Shown here: positions 6,880-12,081 of the stretch, in pieces | Numbering within the stretch: position 1 is the first letter of the stretch | How the letters are laid out: every line of letters starts with the position of its first letter | Assembly: GCA_023246535.1 (NCBI GenBank) | Contig: JAHFIF010000012.1 | Span: forward strand, 3,841 to 17,061 | DNA: 13,221 nucleotides | Direction: 5' to 3' | Origin: a bacterium | Lineage (GTDB): Bacteria > Patescibacteriota > Patescibacteriia > CAIQCM01 | Made by a program: the position numbers and the translations under genes | Notes under the pieces: generated by a model | What the model saw: the letters and a program-made list of their open reading frames with translations, nothing else | Told to the model about the DNA's origin: nothing | Databases searched by the model: none

Positions 6880-7344
6880 CTAAAAATGTTTTTTGGGCGG
6901 GAAGGTTTTACGATACTTCACGTAAGCCCAGGCCATGGCGCTCGCGAGCATCGCGAGGATCATCACGATCCCGAGGGCCGTGGCGGTCGAAACGATCTCA
7001 TATTTGCCGACCATGCCGTTGATCCGCGCCTGCAGCTCTTTGGTCGCCGTCTCCAGCTCCAGGCGTTTTTTGTTGGCTTCGAGCAATTCATCCTTCAGCT
7101 TCCCGACCTCGCTTTCGGAGCGGTCGGCCGCGCGCCGGCATTCGGAAAGCGTTCGATCGCGATCGTCTTTCTCTTTCGCGATCAGGCGCAAGTCGAGGTC
7201 GCAGGCGAGAACGCGCTGTTCCAGGCGTTCGATCCGTTCGCTGGGCTTGAGCTTGGCGTCGGTCCTTTGGCAGGTCTCGGCATCTTCCGCTTTGGCCGGA
7301 AGCGCCAGCCCGAGCAGCGACAGAATGATAACCGTCAGTTTCAT
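6880..7344 (-). CDS. Unrecognised signal-peptide / coiled-coil / single-span membrane protein (P1)
   Basis: I do not recognise the family. The 154 residues show an N-terminal signal peptide ending in an AKA-type site (about residue 19), then a highly charged helical region (about 30-112) with heptad-like Leu/Ile spacing typical of a coiled coil. A membrane span follows (about 118-142), then a short basic tail (YRKTFPPKKHF) that should lie in the cytoplasm. The predicted topology puts the coiled coil outside the cytoplasmic membrane. Three Cys (25, 48, 69) lie in the outer part and could form disulfides. The ATG at 7344 is chosen because AAGAGG (7351-7356) lies six bases upstream; an in-frame ATG at 7365 would bury that site. 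It is 17 bp downstream of P2, with the same architecture, and a terminator follows. Confidence 0.75.
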   Translation of the reverse strand: MKLTVIILSLLGLALPAKAEDAETCQRTDAKLKPSERIERLEQRVLACDLDLRLIAKEKDDRDRTLSECRRAADRSESEVGKLKDELLEANKKRLELETATKELQARINGMVGKYEIVSTATALGIVMILAMLASAMAWAYVKYRKTFPPKKHF

Positions 7345-7361
7345 CGTTAACCTCTTTTGTT

Positions 7362-7814
7362 TCAACGGTTGGGAAAACGGTTCGTCCGCCGATTGATGAC
7401 GAGGAGCAAACAGAACCCGAGCGCCACGACCAGCGCCGCGAAGCCGCAGATTCGTTTTTCGAAAATCGCTTCATCCAACTGGCGGTCCGCGACGATCGCG
7501 GTATTTTTGGCCGTCGCCAATTCCTCGCGCGTTGTTTTCAACGACGCTTGTGTCTGGGCAAGCTCGCGATTGGCCTGCGCGTTACGCACGGCCAATTGGC
7601 GATAAGCAGCTTCGGAAAGACTCAGCTTTGATTCCAGTTCGGCCTTTTGCGCGGCCAGCGCCGCCAGCGGCGGACGCGGATCGCGCGGCAAGCTTGGCGT
7701 GCCGAGGAGCGGCACGCGTTCCTCCCCTGTTCCTAAGGTTGCGCCGCGCGCGGTGCCGCCCGCGGCCCACGCGGCCAGCGTCAACACAAGCAATGATCGG
7801 GCTAATTGTCGCAT
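7362..7814 (-). CDS. Unrecognised signal-peptide / coiled-coil / single-span membrane protein (P2)
   Basis: Family not recognised. The 150 residues have a signal peptide with a possible TARG-A cleavage (about residue 24), a Pro-rich linker (34-49), an Ala/Leu/Gln/Glu-rich coiled-coil stretch (about 50-118), a membrane span (about 122-140) and a basic tail (NRRTNRFPNR) expected to be cytoplasmic. This is the same order of parts as P1, although sequence similarity is limited to the low-complexity helix, so common descent is unproven. The ATG at 7814 has AAGGAG (7824-7829) nine bases upstream. It opens the P2-P1 unit, after the terminator at 7942-7975. I saw no convincing promoter in the 130-bp gap. 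Confidence 0.75.
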   Translation of the reverse strand: MRQLARSLLVLTLAAWAAGGTARGATLGTGEERVPLLGTPSLPRDPRPPLAALAAQKAELESKLSLSEAAYRQLAVRNAQANRELAQTQASLKTTREELATAKNTAIVADRQLDEAIFEKRICGFAALVVALGFCLLLVINRRTNRFPNR

Positions 7815-7941
7815 TGGTTCTTTCTCCTTTTTGCCAAACGAATTGTTTCAATGACCGAAAGCGTAAACAGCAGTAACGGCATACCGTGCCACAAAAAGAC
7901 GTTCTTGTCCAGTCCGCAGACCGTCGTCTTAATCCAACAAG

Positions 7942-7975
7942 AAAAAACGGGCGCAGAGCTGGTGCTCGGCGCCCG
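7942..7975 (-). terminator. Rho-independent terminator after the P3-P4 unit
   Basis: CGGGCGC (7948-7954) pairs with GCGCCCG (7969-7975). An inner GAGC/GCTC helix (7956-7959, 7964-7967) is separated from it by a one-base mismatch, with a four-base loop. On the minus strand six T (7942-7947) follow. It lies 18 bp past the stop of the small gene at 7994-8275 and separates the two membrane-protein units. Confidence 0.85.
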
Positions 7976-7993
7976 CAAACGGACGATTTTCGG

Positions 7994-8275
7994 TTACAAT
8001 TTGCCCGTTGCCGGATTTTCATCGGCAATCGGGAGCGATTCTGAAGGCGGCAAGTTGGGCGTTGTGCCGCTCAACATGCCGGCGCGGCTTTTTTCGATCG
8101 CATCGGCGTTTTGCGCGTTCAATTCCGCCGCCGCGACCATGGCCGCCTCATCGGCGTCCGGTTCGGCCGGCGCTTCTGCCGTTGTCACGGCCGAGGTTTC
8201 GGGCGCGGATGCCGGCCCGCCGTTTAACGCCGCGATCGTTTCATTAGCCTCGTCGAGCGCCGCGCGCAGCGTCAC
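7994..8275 (-). CDS. Small Ala/Pro/Glu-rich hypothetical protein coupled to P3 (P4)
   Basis: Family not recognised. If translation starts at the GTG at 8275, which overlaps the P3 stop as GTGA, the product has 93 residues: a short helical start (TLRAALDEANETIAALNGG) and then an acidic, Ala/Pro/Ser/Glu-rich, probably disordered region without signal peptide or membrane span. There is no Shine-Dalgarno site, so expression would depend on coupling to P3. The helical start looks like a continuation of a coiled coil, so the frame could instead be the C-terminal part of P3 reached by a -1 frameshift, or split off by an indel in the genome or assembly. A terminator follows 18 bp later, which supports the end of the unit. 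Confidence 0.5.
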   Translation of the reverse strand: MTLRAALDEANETIAALNGGPASAPETSAVTTAEAPAEPDADEAAMVAAAELNAQNADAIEKSRAGMLSGTTPNLPPSESLPIADENPATGKL

Positions 8276-9237
8276 AACAAGGCGATCCGGCCAAGCATCT
8301 CAAATCCCTCTAAGGTGATCCGTTCGATCGTTCGTTCCGAACCGGCTTGGAAATTGACAAAGCGCCCGATCTCTTCGAGACGCGCTTCCAACTTAAGGTC
8401 TGCACCTTCGAGCCGCTCTTCCAGAACGCGAATACGGTCCTTGTAGACGATAGAGTCGGCAAGGCGCAAGGCGTTCAACTGCACGGCCAGGCGGTCGATC
8501 GCGCCGAGCAGTCCGTTGATCCGCGCGAGGGCCGTTTGCGTCGACAAGCGCTGGAGTTGCAGCAGTTTGGAAACGCGTTCGCCGGCGCGTTTGCTCTTGG
8601 CGCGCGCGGCGGCGTATTTCTCCTTGAGCAATTCAAGGTTGATGACCGCATTCGCGCGCTTGTCCAATTCGATCTGCAGCGCGGCAATCTGGTCGTCTTT
8701 GCTTTTCTCAGGCAGGCGGACCATGATCGCCTGAAGCGAATCGTAAAGGCTCAGAGCGTAGAAGACGAGCGAGACGCAAGCCAAGCCGAGGAGAAGGCAA
8801 TACACCCAGGCGCGGTTGGCCGAATTCTTCAATTCGTCGACCTTGGCCTCGGCTTCATTCTTCGCCGCGACGGCCGCAATGATCCGGCTTTGCTGATCGA
8901 TGAGCTGCTTGTGCAACTCGCCGTTGCGATTTTCCGCGTTCGTGATCTTGGCGGCGCGTTCTTTGGCGTCGGCATCCAGGGCGGAAAAGTTACGGCGCGA
9001 TTCTTCCAATCGTCCGGTGGCGTCGGCCAACTGGGCGCGCAGCCGGCTGATCTCAGCGTAGGCATAGCGGATCCGCATAGCGGCTTCCGCATTCTCGGCC
9101 GGGGGCGTTTTGACCGCCGCGTTGGCAGAGTACGGCGTCGGCGCGACGCGTTCCGCGGCGGGCGTTTCTTGCGCGATCCGGTATTCGCCGGGTCCGAAAC
9201 TGACGAGAAAAGGCACCAGAGCTAGCAATTTGACCAT
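8272..9237 (-). CDS. Unrecognised membrane protein with coiled coils on both sides of a central span (P3)
   Basis: Family not recognised. The 321 residues have a short hydrophobic N-terminus (about 2-14) that may be a signal sequence, a Pro/Ala linker, and a coiled coil (about 50-140, ISRLRAQLADATGRLEESRR and following). A membrane span (about 143-166, with two Cys) comes next, then a long second helical region (about 180-310) rich in Leu, Arg, Lys and Glu. If the N-terminus is exported, the first coiled coil is outside and the second is in the cytoplasm, so the protein could pass a mechanical or assembly signal across the membrane; this is inference. The ATG at 9237 follows a purine-rich AGAGAG stretch (9243-9248). 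It lies 81 bp downstream of thiI and overlaps P4. Confidence 0.75.
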   Translation of the reverse strand: MVKLLALVPFLVSFGPGEYRIAQETPAAERVAPTPYSANAAVKTPPAENAEAAMRIRYAYAEISRLRAQLADATGRLEESRRNFSALDADAKERAAKITNAENRNGELHKQLIDQQSRIIAAVAAKNEAEAKVDELKNSANRAWVYCLLLGLACVSLVFYALSLYDSLQAIMVRLPEKSKDDQIAALQIELDKRANAVINLELLKEKYAAARAKSKRAGERVSKLLQLQRLSTQTALARINGLLGAIDRLAVQLNALRLADSIVYKDRIRVLEERLEGADLKLEARLEEIGRFVNFQAGSERTIERITLEGFEMLGRIALL

Positions 9238-9318
9238 TTCATCTCTCTCTTTCTTTGGTTCCTCGTTATCGAAAACCGTTTTTAAAGGGCGATTCCTTAA
9301 CCTTCTTAACGGCGGACC

Positions 9319-10488
9319 TTAGCATTTCTCGGTGATCTTGTCCAGCTTGGCGATCGCTTCGGTTTCCAGCGCGGCCAAGCCTTCAATTGCCGCTTCCGCC
9401 GCTTGAACGATCTCGATCTTCGCCCGGGTCTCCGGGTGCTCCGGCAAAAATAACGAACAGCAATCTTCGTGCGGGCGGATGGAAATGTCAAAAGTCCCGT
9501 AGACGCGCGCCTCGGCCATAATCTCTTCCTTGTTCGTTCCGATCAACGGGCGCAGGATCGGCATGTGAACGGCATCGGAAACGGCGGCGATGTTCTCGAC
9601 AGTCTGCGAGGCGACCTGGCCCAGCGACTCGCCGGTTGCCAGCGCGAGGATCCCCTCTTGGCGCGCCAAGCGCTCGGCCAGGCGGAACATCGAGCGGCGG
9701 TAGAGCACGACGCGCAAACCGGGCGGCGCGAATTTGACCGTGGCTTTTTGGATGTCGGCGAACGGCACCATGAAAACGGTCATGCCGCCTTGCGCGCGGC
9801 TGATCACTTGCGACAGTTCTTTCACCTTTTCCAGCGAGGCGCGGGTCGTGATGGGATAGCTGTGAAAGTGAATTCCAAAAATGGCGGCGCCGCGGCGCTG
9901 GAGGCGGAGGGCGGCGACCGGCGAATCGATCCCGCCTGAAAGCATCATGAGGAGCGGCGCCTGCGAACCGGTCGGCAAACCGCCCGGTCCTTCAAAGCGT
10001 TCCACGGAAACATAAGCGTCATTCTCTAAAAGTTCGACGGCGCAAATGACGCCCGGGTCGCGCATTTTCACCTTCCGGCCCGTTGCGTCGATGATCTTTT
10101 CGCCGAGCGCGGCGTTCATCGCCATCGAGGTTGAGGCAAAATTCTTATCCGAGCGCAGGACATCGACCTTGAACGTTCCTTCGGGGGCGTTTTTCATCAT
10201 GGCCACGGCGACGGCCGCGATCGCGTCCATTTGCGGCTCGGTGCGCACGGCCGGCGCGGCGTAGACAACGCCGAAAAGAAAGGGTACTAATTTTTTAACG
10301 GCTTCAAGGTCGGTAGCCGCGGTTACTTCGGCCAAGAGACGGCCGCGAACCAGGCGTACATGGCCAAGCCCGGTATTTTTCATGACCTGGCTGATGTTGC
10401 CGACGAGCATTTTTTCAAAAAAAAGACGATTGCCCGTCTTAAGGGCAATCTCGCCGTAATGAAAAATAACGGTGTTCGGTTTATGCAT
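9319..10488 (-). CDS. thiI: tRNA 4-thiouridine synthase ThiI (no rhodanese domain)
   Basis: Adenylates U8 of tRNA and exchanges it for sulfur to give 4-thiouridine; in some bacteria ThiI also passes sulfur to thiazole synthesis. The 389 residues show the N-terminal ferredoxin-like start (VIFHYGEIALKTGNR, 7-21), a THUMP domain (about 60-165), the PP-loop SGGIDSP (184-190), GESLGQVASQT and HEDCCSLFLPEHPET near the end. The C-terminal rhodanese domain of the E. coli enzyme is absent, as in Bacillus-type ThiI, so sulfur must come directly from a cysteine desulfurase. The start is taken at the ATG at 10488; the open frame extends to 10686 upstream, but that part overlaps the zinc-ribbon gene and is unlike ThiI. 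No Shine-Dalgarno site; a GC-rich hairpin (10501-10519) precedes it. Confidence 0.93.
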   Translation of the reverse strand: MHKPNTVIFHYGEIALKTGNRLFFEKMLVGNISQVMKNTGLGHVRLVRGRLLAEVTAATDLEAVKKLVPFLFGVVYAAPAVRTEPQMDAIAAVAVAMMKNAPEGTFKVDVLRSDKNFASTSMAMNAALGEKIIDATGRKVKMRDPGVICAVELLENDAYVSVERFEGPGGLPTGSQAPLLMMLSGGIDSPVAALRLQRRGAAIFGIHFHSYPITTRASLEKVKELSQVISRAQGGMTVFMVPFADIQKATVKFAPPGLRVVLYRRSMFRLAERLARQEGILALATGESLGQVASQTVENIAAVSDAVHMPILRPLIGTNKEEIMAEARVYGTFDISIRPHEDCCSLFLPEHPETRAKIEIVQAAEAAIEGLAALETEAIAKLDKITEKC

Positions 10489-10500
10489 GAAATAATTTTG

Positions 10501-10519
10501 GCCGGCCGTCCCGGCCGGC
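10501..10519 (-). promoter_or_regulatory. GC-rich hairpin in the thiI leader
   Basis: GCCGGCCG and CGGCCGGC form a perfect 8-bp all-GC stem with a three-base loop, lying between the zinc-ribbon stop (10535) and the thiI ATG (10488). No T run follows on the minus strand, so it is not a standard terminator. It may set the relative expression of the two genes by mRNA stability or initiation. The structure is seen; the role is inferred. Confidence 0.4.
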
Positions 10520-10534
10520 GGCGCGGTCGAGGGT

Positions 10535-10717
10535 TCAAGCCTCAAGCTCGTCCGAGCCGCAGCTGGGACAAACAGCGGAAAACGAATCCGTGACCTCGCA
10601 ATCGGCACATTGGTTGCCCAAGGTGCCGCGAAGCACTTTTTCGCCGCCGCAGGCGCCGCAACGCATGACCACCTCGCCTTCCTCAATTTCGCCGCAAAAC
10701 TGGCATGAATACGACAT
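10535..10717 (-). CDS. Small double zinc-ribbon protein
   Basis: A 60-residue protein with four CxxC knuckles: C5/C8, C20/C23, C37/C40 and C50/C53. This is enough for two four-Cys zinc ribbons, and little sequence lies outside them. Such proteins can bind nucleic acid or protein, or simply hold metal; no specific family function can be read from it. It is the first gene after a strong promoter (10741-10770) and is followed 46 bp later by thiI, so the two are probably co-transcribed. An RNA-related or sulfur/metal role is a guess from that context. ATG at 10717 with no Shine-Dalgarno site. Divergent from the superoxide dismutase gene. Confidence 0.8.
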   Translation of the reverse strand: MSYSCQFCGEIEEGEVVMRCGACGGEKVLRGTLGNQCADCEVTDSFSAVCPSCGSDELEA

Positions 10718-10740
10718 AATTGGGGGTTAATTACATTCGT

Positions 10741-10770
10741 ATCTTACTACGATTTTTGGCTCGGTGTCAA
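10741..10770 (-). promoter_or_regulatory. Sigma70-type promoter for the zinc-ribbon-thiI unit
   Basis: On the minus strand a perfect TTGACA -35 box (10765-10770) is followed after 18 bases by TAAGAT (10741-10746, 4 of 6 to TATAAT). Transcription would begin near 10734, giving a leader of under 20 bases before the ATG at 10717, in line with the missing Shine-Dalgarno site. Confidence 0.6.
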
Positions 10771-10793
10771 CTTATGGAAATGGCGAGTTGCCG

Positions 10794-10840
10794 GATGCCG
10801 AATGCGAAATTCGGCATCTGATATTCCGCATTCGATATTC
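10794..10840. repeat. Cluster of short palindromes and direct repeats upstream of sod
   Basis: GATGCCGAA (10794-10802) is inverted as TTCGGCATC (10810-10818). CGAATGCG (10799-10806) is inverted as CGCATTCG (10827-10834). GATATTC is repeated directly at 10820-10826 and 10834-10840. The variants of one CGAAT/ATTCG word are stacked in a short space. They sit in the divergent intergenic region, just upstream of the sod -10 box. Confidence 0.65.
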
Positions 10841-10844
10841 GGTG

Positions 10845-10850
10845 TATAAT
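10845..10850 (+). promoter_or_regulatory. -10 box of the sod-prx promoter
   Basis: A perfect TATAAT. No good -35 box is seen at 16-18 bases upstream, where the palindrome cluster lies. A transcript starting about seven bases downstream would begin after the ATG at 10853 and leave about 20 bases before the ATG at 10877, which supports the latter as the start of sod. Confidence 0.5.
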
Positions 10851-10876
10851 GCATGATAACACTTCACACCAACCAT

Positions 10877-11488
10877 ATGGCTTATACGGCCAAACCCCTG
10901 CCTTTCAGCAGCGAGCTGACCGGCATCTCCAAAAAGACGATCGAGATCCATCACGACAAACTGTACGCCGGCTATGTCGCCAAACTGAATGAAGTTTGGG
11001 AAAAACTGGGCGCGGCGCGCGATAACGCCGATGTCCAGGCGGCGGCCAATCAAACTTATTCCGAACTCCGTTCGCTCCGCAGCGCCGAAACCTTTGCCGC
11101 CAACGGCGTCTATTTGCATGAGGCCTACTTCAACGTCCTGGGCGGCAACGGCGCGCCGAGCGGCGCGCTCGCCGACGCCATCGCGGCCAAGTGGGGTTCG
11201 GTCGAAAAATTCATCGCCTATTTTTCGGCGAGCGGCATGGCCATGCGCGGTTGGGTCGTGCTGGCCTACAATACCAACTCCGGCGAGCTGAACATCTTCG
11301 GCGCCGACGCCCATAACGAAGGCGGCGTCTGGGGCTGCATTCCGCTCATCGTTCTTGACGTTTACGAGCACGCCTACTTCATCGACTACGGTTCGGATCG
11401 CAAAAAATACATCGCCGATTTTTGGAAGAATCTTGATTGGGCGGCGGCCAACGCCATCTACGAAAAAATAATACACATGACCGCATAA
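10877..11488 (+). CDS. Superoxide dismutase, Fe/Mn family
   Basis: Converts superoxide to hydrogen peroxide and oxygen. The 203 residues keep all four metal ligands: H25 (TIEIHHDKLYAGY), H81 (YLHEAYFN), D161 and H165 (LDVYEHAYF). Tyr33 matches the active-site Tyr34 of E. coli SodB. The usual HH of the KHHQTYV motif is L29-Y30 here, so the gateway His30 is lost. The second-sphere pattern is Gly77 plus His146 (GADAHNEGG) where Mn enzymes have Gln; His at this site occurs in some Fe and cambialistic enzymes, so metal choice cannot be read off. No signal peptide, hence cytoplasmic. I start at 10877 because of the TATAAT placement and because MAYTAKPLPF fits the family; an ATG at 10853 would add eight residues. 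Co-transcribed with the peroxiredoxin four bases downstream. Confidence 0.94.
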   Translation: MAYTAKPLPFSSELTGISKKTIEIHHDKLYAGYVAKLNEVWEKLGAARDNADVQAAANQTYSELRSLRSAETFAANGVYLHEAYFNVLGGNGAPSGALADAIAAKWGSVEKFIAYFSASGMAMRGWVVLAYNTNSGELNIFGADAHNEGGVWGCIPLIVLDVYEHAYFIDYGSDRKKYIADFWKNLDWAAANAIYEKIIHMTA

Positions 11489-11492
11489 ACTT

Positions 11493-12044
11493 ATGTCCGG
11501 GGCAAACGATAATTTTAGGGTTGGCGCGCAGGCTCCAAACTTCAAACTCAAAGGCGTGCTCTCCGGGATCCAACCGGCCGAGTACGAGTTGAGCAAGTTG
11601 CGCGGACGCTGGGTCGTCATCTTCTTCTACCCGAAAGATTTTTCCATCGTTTGTCCGACCGAGGTCAAAGAATTCTCGGAACGTTTTGACCAGTTCGACA
11701 TGGTCGACGCCGAGGTGCTGGGAATATCGACCGACACGATCGATTCGCACGTCCGTTGGATCAAGGCGCTGGGCACGATCCGCTATCCGCTGTTGGCCGA
11801 TCCGAACCACGCCGTCTCGGAGGCGTATCGGACTTTTCTCCCGGACGAAGGCGTGGCGCTGCGCGGCACCTTCATCATCGATCCGGCCGGACGCCTGCGC
11901 TATGCGCTTTACCACGACAACGCGATCGGTCGCTCGGTGAGCGAGACGTTGCGCGTCCTGGCGGCGCTGCGCACCGGCGAGCTGTGCCCGGCCGAATGGC
12001 AGCCCGGCGAACCGACGTTCGGACTCCTGGGCGACCCGGATTAA
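11493..12044 (+). CDS. Typical 2-Cys peroxiredoxin (AhpC/Prx1 type)
   Basis: Thiol peroxidase reducing hydrogen peroxide and organic peroxides, and thus acting on the product of the neighbouring dismutase. The 183 residues contain the peroxidatic Cys54 in FSIVCPTE (Ser51 in place of the usual Thr), the active-site Arg124 (ALRGTFIID), and a resolving Cys165 in GELCPAEWQPG. This is the arrangement of typical 2-Cys dimers that are recycled by an external thioredoxin-like or AhpF-like reductase; no such gene is in the window. The ATG lies four bases after the sod stop, so translation is probably coupled. A bidirectional terminator follows five bases after the stop. Confidence 0.94.
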   Translation: MSGANDNFRVGAQAPNFKLKGVLSGIQPAEYELSKLRGRWVVIFFYPKDFSIVCPTEVKEFSERFDQFDMVDAEVLGISTDTIDSHVRWIKALGTIRYPLLADPNHAVSEAYRTFLPDEGVALRGTFIIDPAGRLRYALYHDNAIGRSVSETLRVLAALRTGELCPAEWQPGEPTFGLLGDPD

Positions 12045-12048
12045 AATC

Positions 12049-12079
12049 AAAAACCGTCGAGCTCAGCTCGGCGGTTTTT
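12049..12079. terminator. Bidirectional Rho-independent terminator between prx and pepA
   Basis: AAAAACCG (12049-12056) with CGGTTTTT (12072-12079), a T-G wobble, and CGAGC/GCTCG (12058-12062, 12066-12070) form a 14-bp stem with a three-base loop. T runs follow on both strands, so it can end both the sod-prx transcript and the convergent pepA transcript. Confidence 0.85.
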
Positions 12080-12081
12080 CT

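Noticed and set aside
10489..10686. N-terminal extension of the thiI frame
   Set aside because: The added residues overlap the zinc-ribbon gene in another frame and do not resemble ThiI; the family N-terminus begins at 10488.
10772..11620. Minus-strand open frame opposite sod and the start of prx
   Set aside because: Shadow of the superoxide dismutase gene; its end runs through the palindrome cluster and it has no domain signature.
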